DNA of 43,921 nt from Nitrosomonadales bacterium (GTDB taxonomy: Bacteria > Pseudomonadota > Gammaproteobacteria > Burkholderiales > Gallionellaceae). Shown in pieces: positions 35,698-43,780 of this stretch (its first letter is position 1; every line of letters starts with the position of its first letter). The notes beneath the pieces are model-generated. The model ran no database searches. It saw only the letters and a list, made by a program, of their open reading frames with translations, and had not been told where the DNA came from. Position numbers and translations under genes: made by a program. The stretch spans positions 1-43,921 of the forward strand of contig JACREB010000009.1 in the NCBI GenBank assembly GCA_016218475.1, read 5' to 3'.

Positions 35698-35716
35698 CCC
35701 AGATTACCCGTTCAGG
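35698..35716. repeat. Possible solo or decayed MITE end
   Basis: CCCAGATTACCCGTTCAGG follows TTTAA and matches the first eight bases of the 112-bp MITE terminus, then diverges. It lies upstream of the WecA-like gene, with a true MITE directly downstream of that gene. It could be a decayed element end or chance. Confidence 0.3.
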
Positions 35717-35732
35717 TGTCTTAAACAGTGAA

Positions 35733-36785
35733 ATGGAAATTCGCTCTTTCTTTATGCACGTTTTTTTCGGCCTCATAATTATGGGGTTTTCCGCTTCAAT
35801 GACTTTCTTTTTGTCGCGCCATCTCAAGGCATTTGATGTTCCAAACGAACGATCATCGCATACCGGGATAACACCGAGGGGCGGCGGCATTGCAATTATG
35901 ACCGCATTTTTGGCTGGAATTTCACTGATTCATTTTATTGGCGACAAGACTCCGATTTATACGCCCTATTTTCTGGGTTTTTTGTTTTCTTCCCTCGTGA
36001 TAACCGCTCTCTCTTTGTACGACGATTTTTTCGATGTTTCTTTCAAGCTCAAACTGGGCGGACAGATAATCGCAATCATTGTTGGATTGTTGTCGGGCAT
36101 TTTGATCGATAAAGTTCATCTGCCTATTTTCGAGGAGGCGAATATGGGCGTTTGGGCGTACCCGCTTACCTTTTTGTGGATTCTAGGGCTGACTAATGCC
36201 TATAACTTCATAGATGGTTTGGATGGCTTGGCGGCAGGTACGGCGGTGATTGCCGCGTTATTTTTTGCATTTATTTGTTTTGTGCAAGGCAGCCATTTCA
36301 TTTATCTCGCGTCTTTGACGCTTGCGGCATCATCGTTTGGCTTTTTGGTATTTAATTGGCCACCTGCCAAAATATTTATGGGCGATGTCGGTAGCACATT
36401 TATAGGGTTTGCTTTTGCCGTGATGGCCGTGATAGCCGCACGCTATGATCATTCTCATACTTCGCTTTTCGTGATGCCGTTGCTGCTGTTCCATTTTATT
36501 TTTGATACCGCGTTTACCTTCTTCAGGCGATTACTGAATGCAGAAAACGTGTTCACCGCGCATAGGGCACACCTGTATCAGTTGCTTAACCGGCTAGGGC
36601 ATTCACACAAACAGGTGACACTGATTTATTTAGCCATGACGGTTCTGCAAGGGCTTGCCGCAATCTGGATGGTGTCTATTTCAGGACCTGAACGTGTGTA
36701 CATCTTTCTGCCATTTCTGATTTGTTATTTTATTTGTGCAAAATGGATAATTGGCAAGATTAAGCAAAAAGGCATTATCGTATAA
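35733..36785 (+). CDS. WecA/TagO-like undecaprenyl-phosphate sugar-1-phosphate transferase
   Basis: The 350-residue polytopic membrane protein has the family motifs in order: VPNERSSHTGITPRGGG, ALSLYDDFFDV (Asp pair), TNAYNFIDGLDGLAAG, AKIFMGDVGSTFIG and the HRAHLYQLLNRLG loop. It would transfer a HexNAc-1-phosphate (GlcNAc or a modified sugar) to undecaprenyl phosphate, starting an O-antigen or capsule repeat unit. Base composition is visibly more AT-rich than both neighbours, suggesting separate acquisition. It opens the rightward polysaccharide cluster; a 112-bp MITE abuts its stop codon, whose bases form part of the target duplication. Confidence 0.92.
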   Translation: MEIRSFFMHVFFGLIIMGFSASMTFFLSRHLKAFDVPNERSSHTGITPRGGGIAIMTAFLAGISLIHFIGDKTPIYTPYFLGFLFSSLVITALSLYDDFFDVSFKLKLGGQIIAIIVGLLSGILIDKVHLPIFEEANMGVWAYPLTFLWILGLTNAYNFIDGLDGLAAGTAVIAALFFAFICFVQGSHFIYLASLTLAASSFGFLVFNWPPAKIFMGDVGSTFIGFAFAVMAVIAARYDHSHTSLFVMPLLLFHFIFDTAFTFFRRLLNAENVFTAHRAHLYQLLNRLGHSHKQVTLIYLAMTVLQGLAAIWMVSISGPERVYIFLPFLICYFICAKWIIGKIKQKGIIV

Positions 36786-36786
36786 A

Positions 36787-36898
36787 CCCAGATTGTCCAT
36801 TAGGCCATAAAACGCCTGTTTTGAATGGGTTTCTAATGGAATCCATTAGAGATTTTCCTTATTTTTCAATGAGGTGTTGTTCTAATGAACAATCTGGG
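36787..36898 (-). mobile_element. 112-bp MITE, CCCAGATTGT ends, copy 2
   Basis: The sequence is identical to copy 1 (19008-19119) but reversed. The duplicated target ATAAA lies at 36782-36786 and 36899-36903; the left copy overlaps the TAA stop codon (36783-36785) of the WecA-like gene. It fills most of the 150-base gap before the capD-like gene, so it may affect the transcription or mRNA structure of that gene. Confidence 0.93.
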
Positions 36899-36935
36899 AT
36901 AAACAAACTGGTTTCCTCTGCTTTTAGTTTGAAAA

Positions 36936-38909
36936 ATGAACCTCAAATTCATGGAAAAAAGGCTTCAAATGTTTAAATCCAATACGCGCACTATTCTGGC
37001 CATGCTGCACGATGCTGTTGTTGCGGCATTGGCGTGGTATTGCGCCTATCTGCTGCGCTTCAATTTTGAATTGTCGCCCAGATATATTCTGGAGATGCAA
37101 CAAACCCTGCTTTGGGTCGTGCCGCTGCAACTGGTTGTTTTCTGGCAATTCAGCCTGTATCGCGGCATTTGGCGATATGCCAGCACCACGGATTTGCGGC
37201 GTATATTTCTGGCGGTCATGCTTTCTGCGGCAGCAGTTCCGCTGCTGTTCTGGATGCTGCGCATGGGTTGGGTCGTGCCGCGCGCGGTGCTGGTCATCAA
37301 TCCGCTATTGCTGATCCTGCTGATGGGTGGCAGTCGTTTCATATACCGGTTATGGAAAGAAAAAGGGTTGTATGGAACCATTAAGCAACACGGAAAACCA
37401 GTGCTGGTGATGGGCGCCGAAGATGCGGCGGCAAACCTGGCCAAGGAACTGTCCAAGAGCGACGCTTGGCGGCTGGTAGGCTTTCTCGACGATAACAGCG
37501 AACATCATGGGCGCACGCTGAACGGCATCCGCGTGCTGGGCGGACTGGATAGTCTGCCGGAATGGGCGAAACGGCTCGGCGTATCGCAAGTGATTATCGC
37601 CATGCCATCCAGCTCGCACCAACAGCGCAAGCGTGCGATTCAACTTTGCAATCAGGCCAGGCTGAAAGCCCTCACCGTACCCTCTTTTGATGATTTGATG
37701 AGCGGAAAAGTTGCGGTGTCGCAACTGCGCGCCATTGAGCTGGATGACCTGCTGGGGCGAGACCCCGTAGTGCTGGACGATGCGGGGTTGCATGGGCTAT
37801 TGGGCGGCAAGACGGTGATGGTGACCGGCGCGGGCGGATCGATCGGCTCCGAACTGTGCCTCCAAATCGCGCGCTTCATTCCCGCCAAACTGGTGCTGTT
37901 CGATTCAAATGAATTTGCCTTGTATACCATCGAACAGGAACTGACGCAGACCCGTTCGCCCTTCGGCATCTCGGGAGGCTCTGGGCAACCCGCTTCGACA
38001 GGCTCAGGACATGCCCCGACATTGAATTTTGTCTGCCTGATCGGCGATGTGCGAGACGGTGCACGGGTGGATGAAACCGTGCGGCAGCATCAACCGGATG
38101 TACTGTTCCACGCGGCGGCTTACAAGCATGTGCCGCTGATGGAGCAGCACAATGCCTGGCAGGCGATCCGCAACAATGTTCTGGGCACATGGACGGTGGC
38201 CCGCGCGGCACAGCAGCATGGGGTCAGAAAATTCGTGATGATCTCAACCGACAAGGCTGTCAATCCGGCAAACGTAATGGGCGCAAGCAAGCGGCTGGCC
38301 GAAATGGTATGCCAGGCATTGCAAAACAACACTCCCCTCCCCCCCGGCGGGGGAGGGGCTGTGGGAGAGGTGGAAACGCGCTTCGTGATGGTGCGCTTCG
38401 GCAACGTGCTGGGCAGCACCGGCAGCGTAATCCCAAAGTTCCGCGCGCAAATCGCGCAAGGAGGCCCGGTTACCGTCACCCACCCCGAAATCACCCGCTA
38501 CTTCATGTCCATCCCCGAAGCGGCCCAACTGGTTTTGCAGGCCGGCCTGATGGGGCAAGGCGGTGAAATTTTCGTGCTGGATATGGGCGAACCGGTCAAG
38601 ATAGTCGATCTGGCAAAAGACCTGATCCGCCTATCCGGTTTTACCGAAGATGAGATCAGGATCGAGTTCACCGGCCTGCGCCCCGGCGAAAAGCTCTACG
38701 AGGAATTGCTGGCGGATAGCGAGCGAACCCTGCCGACCCCTCATCCGAAACTGCGTATTGCCCAAGCAAGGCAGGCCGATGCAACATGGCTGGCAAAGCT
38801 TATGGAGTGGGCAGGTTCGACGACGATGGATGATGAAAATGTGCGTGCCGCGCTGCAAAGCTGGGTTCCTGAATATCAACCGAACTCACAGCAAGGCCAA
38901 CCCCGATGA
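36936..38909 (+). CDS. CapD/WbpM-like membrane nucleoside-diphosphate-sugar 4,6-dehydratase
   Basis: The 657-residue protein has four N-terminal membrane helices, a first Rossmann-like domain (KPVLVMGAEDAAANLAKEL, VGFLDDNSEHHGRTLNG) and a C-terminal SDR domain with VTGAGGSIGSELCLQ, FHAAAYKHVPLME and STDKAVNPANVMGASKR, where Met replaces the usual Tyr as in the S-M-K triad of WbpM. Family members convert UDP-GlcNAc to a 4-keto-6-deoxy sugar. Two in-frame insertions encoded by dispersed repeats are present (GISGGSGQPASTGSGHAPT and NTPLPPGGGGAVGEV). The start may be 36969 (MFKSNTRTI), which has AAAAAGG ahead. Its stop overlaps the next start (ATGA). Confidence 0.94.
   Translation: MNLKFMEKRLQMFKSNTRTILAMLHDAVVAALAWYCAYLLRFNFELSPRYILEMQQTLLWVVPLQLVVFWQFSLYRGIWRYASTTDLRRIFLAVMLSAAAVPLLFWMLRMGWVVPRAVLVINPLLLILLMGGSRFIYRLWKEKGLYGTIKQHGKPVLVMGAEDAAANLAKELSKSDAWRLVGFLDDNSEHHGRTLNGIRVLGGLDSLPEWAKRLGVSQVIIAMPSSSHQQRKRAIQLCNQARLKALTVPSFDDLMSGKVAVSQLRAIELDDLLGRDPVVLDDAGLHGLLGGKTVMVTGAGGSIGSELCLQIARFIPAKLVLFDSNEFALYTIEQELTQTRSPFGISGGSGQPASTGSGHAPTLNFVCLIGDVRDGARVDETVRQHQPDVLFHAAAYKHVPLMEQHNAWQAIRNNVLGTWTVARAAQQHGVRKFVMISTDKAVNPANVMGASKRLAEMVCQALQNNTPLPPGGGGAVGEVETRFVMVRFGNVLGSTGSVIPKFRAQIAQGGPVTVTHPEITRYFMSIPEAAQLVLQAGLMGQGGEIFVLDMGEPVKIVDLAKDLIRLSGFTEDEIRIEFTGLRPGEKLYEELLADSERTLPTPHPKLRIAQARQADATWLAKLMEWAGSTTMDDENVRAALQSWVPEYQPNSQQGQPR
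37957..38027. repeat. In-frame REP-like repeat in capD-like gene
   Basis: The stretch includes CCCTTCGGCATCTCGGGAGG and CTTCGACAGGCTCAGGAC (37993-38010), the latter a half of the dispersed REP-like unit also seen at 456-493. It encodes a low-complexity Gly/Ser/Pro insertion between the Rossmann segment (FDSNEFALYTIEQEL) and VCLIGDVRD. Confidence 0.6.
38331..38371. repeat. In-frame CT/GA-rich repeat in capD-like gene
   Basis: ACTCCCCTCCCCCCCGGCGG and GGGAGGGGCTGTGGGAGAGG form a hairpin of the same class as 21510-21544. It encodes TPLPPGGGGAVGE between helix KRLAEMVCQAL and TRFVMVRFGNVLGS, a position where homologues usually have a short link. Confidence 0.7.
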
Positions 38910-40168
38910 TGCTGACTGCCGCAGCAAATCCATTGCAGCGATTTGCCATGCCGCCGTTGCGCGCCAGTACAGTATTGATCGGTTTTGCCGTGCCCGTCTC
39001 GGTGGCGTTGGACAATGTATTGCTGGCACTGGTGCTGACAGGCCTATTGTTCAACGCGCGCGCAGTCTTGGCGATTGCCGCACAACATCCGGTGGCACGC
39101 GCGGCATGGCTGCTGTTCGGCATGCTGTTGCTCGCTATGTTTTACGGCGCAACGCCTTTGCGCGAAGCGGCAGGTATCTTGTGGAAATATGCCGACTTGG
39201 CCTTCATACCGTTGTTCATGCTGATGTTGAGCAGCGAAACCGCCAAGCGCAGGGCGCAATATGCCTTTCTTGCCGCAATGGGCATAACCTTGCTGTTGTC
39301 CTACTTGGTAGGCTTGGGGATATTGCCTGTTCAACATTGGATGAACACGTTTGCCACAGCAGATAACCCGGTAATCTTCCACAGCCACATCACTCAAAAC
39401 AACATGATGGCGTTTGCTGTATTTATCTCGTTGCTCAATCTGCGCGATGCCACTTATCGGTGGGCGCAGGTAGTTTGGGGTTTGTTTGCCTTGCTGGGAG
39501 CGATCAATATATTGTTCATGGTGCAGGGTCGAACCGGGTACGTGATTCTAATGGCGTTGCTGTGCTGGTTTGCCTGGATAACCCCGATCCGTTATATGCG
39601 CTTGCGCGGAAAACGGTGGGATTGGCGGCTGGCCGTGGCAGCGGAGCTGGCTCTTTTAGCCTTGATGGTTGCCATCTATAGCGTCTCGCCACGGATGCAG
39701 AATCGGGTCAACCTGGCGGTATCTGAATCACAGACTTGGCAAACAAAACAGGCTAAAGATACTTCGACCGGGCAACGATTGCTTTTTTATGACCATACCC
39801 TGCAAATTGTGAAACAGCAACCTGTGCTTGGTGTTGGAACAGGCGGGTTCCATGATGCTTTCGCGAAGCAAACTCAAGGCAAGGATGTGCCAGCGACGCA
39901 TAATCCGCACAATGAATACTTGATGATCACGGTTCAAACCGGCGTGATCGGCCTGGTATTTTTGCTCTATTTGTTTTACGCGCAATGGCGGTATGCCCCA
40001 TTGTTGTATACCCCGTTCGAACAGGATGCGGCGCGCGGGTTCGTATTGGCCTACATCGTGAACTGCGCGCTTAACTCGGCATTACTGGATCACTCGGACG
40101 GGTTGTTTTTTGCGTTCATGACCTCTGTGCTGTTTGCGGGGCTCAAGCTGGAGAAAAAAAATGGCTAA
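38906..40168 (+). CDS. O-antigen ligase/polymerase family membrane protein (WaaL/Wzy-like)
   Basis: The 420-residue protein has about ten to twelve hydrophobic helices and the Wzy_C/WaaL periplasmic loop: DTSTGQRLLFYDHTLQIVKQ, VLGVGTGGFHDAF and PATHNPHNEYLMITVQTGVIG. WaaL ligates undecaprenyl-linked O-antigen to lipid A-core; Wzy polymerases look similar, so ligase or polymerase cannot be settled here. Its neighbours are O-antigen initiation and core glycosyltransferases, favouring the ligase slightly. It overlaps the previous gene by four bases and the next by eight. Confidence 0.88.
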   Translation: MMLTAAANPLQRFAMPPLRASTVLIGFAVPVSVALDNVLLALVLTGLLFNARAVLAIAAQHPVARAAWLLFGMLLLAMFYGATPLREAAGILWKYADLAFIPLFMLMLSSETAKRRAQYAFLAAMGITLLLSYLVGLGILPVQHWMNTFATADNPVIFHSHITQNNMMAFAVFISLLNLRDATYRWAQVVWGLFALLGAINILFMVQGRTGYVILMALLCWFAWITPIRYMRLRGKRWDWRLAVAAELALLALMVAIYSVSPRMQNRVNLAVSESQTWQTKQAKDTSTGQRLLFYDHTLQIVKQQPVLGVGTGGFHDAFAKQTQGKDVPATHNPHNEYLMITVQTGVIGLVFLLYLFYAQWRYAPLLYTPFEQDAARGFVLAYIVNCALNSALLDHSDGLFFAFMTSVLFAGLKLEKKNG

Positions 40169-40925
40169 TTTATCGGTCATCATCATCACCAAAAACGAGG
40201 CGGCGAATATCCGCGCCTGCCTCGAATCGGTCGCATGGGCCGACGAAATCATCGTGGTGGATTCCAACAGCACTGACACAACGCCGGAAATTTGCAAGGA
40301 GCTTGGCGCGCAAGTCTATGTGCATGACTGGCCGGGTTTCGGCGCACAGAAAAATCGCGCGTTGGGTTATGCCACGCACGACTGGGTGTTTTCCATCGAT
40401 GCCGACGAGCGGGTCACACCGGAATTGCGCGCCTCTATCGAAGCGGTGTTGCACAACGAAACCGATACCTGCGCCGCCTATCGCATTTCGCGCCTGTCCA
40501 GTTATTGCGGGCGGTTCATGCGCCATTCCGGATGGTATCCCGATCACATCGTGCGCCTGTTCAGGCGCGATGCGGCGCGTTTCTCGGATGATCTGGTTCA
40601 CGAACAGTTGCGGGTGGAAGGGCAGATCGGCCAGCTTGACGGCGAGTTGCTGCATTACGCCTTCACCGATACAGAGGAAGTGCTGCAAAAAGTGAACCAC
40701 TATTCCTCTGCGGGCGCGGCCATGATGCAAAGGCGCGGCAGGCAAACCACCCTGACGGGTGCGGTGCTGCGCGGGCTATGGAGTTTTATCCGCACCTATT
40801 TTCTGCGCGCCGGATTTCTGGATGGGCGCGAAGGCTTCATGCTGGCCGTATCCAACGCGGAAGGCACCTATTACCGATACCTCAAGTTGATGCTGCTGAA
40901 CAAGAAATCTTCAGGGAGCCTTTAA
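40161..40925 (+). CDS. Family 2 glycosyltransferase, WaaE/KdtX (LgtF)-like
   Basis: The 254-residue protein begins MANLSVIIITKNEAANIRACL and has WADEIIVVDSNSTDTTPEIC, VHDWPGFGAQKNRAL and VFSIDADERVTPEL, the nucleotide-sugar and metal (DxD) sites of the WaaE/LgtF group, which adds glucose to inner-core heptose. The track start (40134) lies inside the ligase gene; the ATG at 40161 has GGAG eight bases ahead. The last four codons (GSL and stop) lie within the left cap of the hairpin repeat at 40913, so the C-terminus appears shaped by the repeat. Confidence 0.9.
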   Translation: MANLSVIIITKNEAANIRACLESVAWADEIIVVDSNSTDTTPEICKELGAQVYVHDWPGFGAQKNRALGYATHDWVFSIDADERVTPELRASIEAVLHNETDTCAAYRISRLSSYCGRFMRHSGWYPDHIVRLFRRDAARFSDDLVHEQLRVEGQIGQLDGELLHYAFTDTEEVLQKVNHYSSAGAAMMQRRGRQTTLTGAVLRGLWSFIRTYFLRAGFLDGREGFMLAVSNAEGTYYRYLKLMLLNKKSSGSL

Positions 40926-41055
40926 AAATTCAGAGTTCGCTCAAATGCAAGGCGCGGGAAAAATTTCGCCGCGCCGCATATGGGTTATATGTAAGCAAGA
41001 AATTTTTTCTGCAACGCAGCAGTTGAGATGAAGTGTGGATTTTTAGAGGTTCCCT
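40913..41055 (+). repeat. Hairpin repeat, GGGAACCTCTAWAAATCC-capped, copy 2
   Basis: 143 bp with outer arms AGGGAGCCTTTAAAAATTC and, reversed, AGGGAACCTCTAAAAATCC, inner arms TGCAAGGCGCGG/CTGCAACGCAG and AAAAATTT, and a centre CATAT-GGGTT-ATATG. It matches the reverse complement of 9477-9618. It lies between two same-strand glycosyltransferase genes, its left arm containing the TAA of the first and its right arm GAGGT seven bases before the ATG of the second. Confidence 0.88.
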
Positions 41056-41057
41056 TG

Positions 41058-41870
41058 ATGCGCATTGCACTGATCGTTACCACTTACAACCGGCCCGATG
41101 CGCTGGCCGCCGTGCTGGAAGGTTGCCTGAAACAAACCGATCCGGATTTCGAGGTAATCGTCGCGGATGACGGCTCCACGCGGGATACGGCTGACTTGGT
41201 TGCGGCTTACCGGGCGCGCGCACCGTTCGCCATCAAGCATGTCTGGCAGGAAGATGCCGGATTCCGTGCCGCCGCGATACGCAACCGCGCGCTGGCCGAC
41301 ACCGATGCCGATTACATCGTATTTATCGATGGCGACTGCGTGCCGCCGCCGGATTTTCTTGCCAATCACCGCAAGCTGGCGGAGCGCGGCTGGTTCTTGT
41401 CCGGCAACCGTTTGATGCTGACGCGACCGTTCAGCGAGCAAGTATTGCGCGACAAGCTGCCTGTTCACTTGTGGCGCACAAGCGATTGGTTGCGCGCGCG
41501 CCGACGCGGGCAAATAGAACGCCTGCTTCCGTTGCTGCGGCTACCCAATATAGGCTGGGTGCGCAAGCAGTTGCCGCGACGCTGGCAAGGCGCAAAAACC
41601 TGCAACCTGTCGGCATGGCGCGAAGACCTGCTGCGGGTAAACGGTCTGGATGAAAGTTATACCGGCTGGGGTCTGGAAGATTCCGATCTGGTGATACGGC
41701 TGTTGCGCGCCGGGGTCAAGAGCAAATCGGCGCGCTTTTTTGCGCCGGTATTTCACCTCTGGCACCCCGAAAATGACCGCTCCCGCTTGGCGGAAAACCG
41801 TCGTCGCTTGGAGGAATCCTTGCAGGCGACTCATATCCGTGCCTCGAAAGGCGTGGATCAGTATTTATGA
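41058..41870 (+). CDS. Family 2 glycosyltransferase
   Basis: The 270-residue protein begins MRIALIVTTYNRPDALAAVL and has FEVIVADDGSTRDTADL, GFRAAAIRNRALADTDADY, VFIDGDCVPPPDFL (metal site) and WGLEDSDLVIRLLRAG (catalytic ED region), the arrangement of GT2 enzymes with a C-terminal Glyco_tranf_2-associated domain. It probably adds a sugar in LPS core or O-antigen assembly; donor and acceptor cannot be read from sequence. The ATG at 41058 is preferred to the track start, which lies in the hairpin repeat. GAGGT from the repeat is its likely ribosome-binding site. Its stop overlaps the next start (ATGA). Confidence 0.9.
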   Translation: MRIALIVTTYNRPDALAAVLEGCLKQTDPDFEVIVADDGSTRDTADLVAAYRARAPFAIKHVWQEDAGFRAAAIRNRALADTDADYIVFIDGDCVPPPDFLANHRKLAERGWFLSGNRLMLTRPFSEQVLRDKLPVHLWRTSDWLRARRRGQIERLLPLLRLPNIGWVRKQLPRRWQGAKTCNLSAWREDLLRVNGLDESYTGWGLEDSDLVIRLLRAGVKSKSARFFAPVFHLWHPENDRSRLAENRRRLEESLQATHIRASKGVDQYL

Positions 41871-42916
41871 AAATATTGTTTATTGTGCGGCGCTATGGCC
41901 CGGTGGGCGGCATGGAACGCTATGTCTGGGAACTGACACGCGAATTGCACAACCTGGGGCATGAGGTCGAGGTGTCGTGCGAAGTTTGCCTCGCTGAAAA
42001 ACCCCACGGCATTGCAGTTCATGAACTGGGCACAATCGCACCGCGACCACGCTGGCTTTCGCTGCTGCGCTTCGGTCAGCGCGCGGCACGCTGGCTCGAT
42101 GCGCACCCTCGTCCGGGCTGGCTGATCCATAGCCACGAGCGGGTCAACGTGCATCATGTCACCACTTTCCATGGCCCGCCGTTTGCCGGCGTGTATGAAA
42201 AACCGCTCTGGCGGCGGCTGTCGATCCGTGTGCTGATGCAGTTGTATCTGGAGCGGCGCGAATTGACCAAGCCGCTTTATATCGTCCCGAATTCGCAAGT
42301 GATCGGCAAACAACTGGCTCATTACTATCCTCAACTAGCCTGTAAATTGACCGCCCCGATTGTTCCGGGTGTCCAGCCCGGCACGTTGCGCACTTCGCGC
42401 ATTGTTCCGCCCAGCGGCGGAATAATCGGCTTTGTCGGCAAAGAATGGCAACGCAAAGGATTGCCGCTAGCGGTCAGAATCGTTGCGCATTTACGCAAGC
42501 GCCGCCCCGATCTGGAGTTATGGGTGATCGGGCCGCAGCCGGAAGAAGTGCAACCGTTGTTTGCCGGCTGGCGGGACGGCTATCGCCTGCTGGGATGGAG
42601 CGGGCAATCTCATTACGCCGAGTTTGACATATTGTTGCACCCGGCCATATCCGAACCTTATGGCATGGTCATCAGCGAGGCGATGGCCGCGCGCGTTCCG
42701 GTGGTCGTGTCCGATGTGTGCGGGGCTGCCGCACAGATCGCGGCGGATGCCGGTTCAATCCTGCCGCTTGATGCACCCTGCGGGCGATGGGCGGATGAAA
42801 TCGAAAAACAATTATGCCGCAGCGATGCGCCGCCGCAATTCGTGCGCGGATGGAATGATGTGGCGCGCGAATATGAGACAATCTACCGCAAAATTTTCGA
42901 GCATGATTTGAAATGA
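41867..42916 (+). CDS. Family 4 glycosyltransferase
   Basis: The 349-residue GT-B enzyme has the N-terminal FIVRRYGPVGGMERYVWELT acceptor-domain motif and in the C-terminal half IIGFVGKEWQRKGLPLAVRI, LLGWSGQSHYAEFDILLHPA and EPYGMVISEAMAARVPVVVSD, the nucleotide-sugar-binding E-x7-E region. It resembles WaaG-like core glucosyltransferases, but the exact sugar is not determinable. Four-base overlaps on both sides place it in one operon with the flanking GT2 and methyltransferase genes. Confidence 0.92.
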   Translation: MKILFIVRRYGPVGGMERYVWELTRELHNLGHEVEVSCEVCLAEKPHGIAVHELGTIAPRPRWLSLLRFGQRAARWLDAHPRPGWLIHSHERVNVHHVTTFHGPPFAGVYEKPLWRRLSIRVLMQLYLERRELTKPLYIVPNSQVIGKQLAHYYPQLACKLTAPIVPGVQPGTLRTSRIVPPSGGIIGFVGKEWQRKGLPLAVRIVAHLRKRRPDLELWVIGPQPEEVQPLFAGWRDGYRLLGWSGQSHYAEFDILLHPAISEPYGMVISEAMAARVPVVVSDVCGAAAQIAADAGSILPLDAPCGRWADEIEKQLCRSDAPPQFVRGWNDVAREYETIYRKIFEHDLK

Positions 42917-43779
42917 GCAATCTGGAATCCCGATTTTTGAATGCATGCCCGGCAGGCTGCAACGCACCGCTGGAAGCCACCCCGTATATCTTGCCGGAAG
43001 GCGCGCTGTTGCGTTGCAGCGCATGCGGGCAATTGGTCAGCCAATGCACTTCGGCGCGTTACTGGCAGTCCATGCAGGAATTTGATGATTCACAGGGCAC
43101 CTTGCCGAAAGCGGGCTCGGAAAGCAGCCGCTCGCGGCGTAGCAGGAAATTCCTCGACCGGATCGCCAACCTGCTCGGGCAACCGCCCGGAGAGATTCGT
43201 TTGCTGGATGTGGGTTGTTCGAGCGGCGCATTCCTCAATTCGGCAGTCAAGCTCGGGTTTTGCGCCGAGGGCGTGGAACCGGCCCCGAAAGCTGCCGCCG
43301 CCGCTCATGCCGCCGGGTTGAAGGTGCGCCAGGGATTGCTCCATGAAGCGGGTTATGCCGACGAACAGTTCGACGCGATCACCCTGTTTGAAGTGATCGA
43401 GCATTTGCAGCAACCGCAGGAATTACTGCGTGAATGCCGTCGCATCCTGCGTCCGGGCGGCATCCTGCTGATCGGCACCGGAAATGCCGGGAGCTGGAGC
43501 ATGTCCGCGATGGGCGCGCGATGGGAATATTTGCACATCGAAAAGCATGGTGGCCATGTCAGTTTTTTCAACCCCGGATCCATCGCCTCCCTGGCGCAAC
43601 ATACGGGGTTCTCTGTGGAGGCGATACATACGCGCGGCGTGCGCTTTTGCGAAAAAGGCGATTGTGCCGGATCCGTTTACCGCATTGCAAAACTGGCCGG
43701 TGAACTGGTCAACCTTCTCGCCGCTTCATTGAATAAAGGCCACGATATGGCCGTGTATCTGAAAAAATCCGGGCATTGA
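42913..43779 (+). CDS. Class I SAM-dependent methyltransferase with N-terminal zinc-ribbon-like motif
   Basis: The 288-residue protein begins with a Cys-rich part (CPAGCNAPLE, LRCSACGQLV) that may bind zinc, then a methyltransferase core with RLLDVGCSSGAFLNSAVKLG (SAM-binding), FDAITLFEVIEHLQQPQELL and ILRPGGILLIGTGN. Such proteins in polysaccharide clusters often methylate a sugar or cap a chain; the substrate here is unknown. It overlaps the GT4 gene by four bases. Its stop is followed after one base by hairpin repeat copy C. Confidence 0.88.
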   Translation: MSNLESRFLNACPAGCNAPLEATPYILPEGALLRCSACGQLVSQCTSARYWQSMQEFDDSQGTLPKAGSESSRSRRSRKFLDRIANLLGQPPGEIRLLDVGCSSGAFLNSAVKLGFCAEGVEPAPKAAAAAHAAGLKVRQGLLHEAGYADEQFDAITLFEVIEHLQQPQELLRECRRILRPGGILLIGTGNAGSWSMSAMGARWEYLHIEKHGGHVSFFNPGSIASLAQHTGFSVEAIHTRGVRFCEKGDCAGSVYRIAKLAGELVNLLAASLNKGHDMAVYLKKSGH

Positions 43780-43780
43780 A

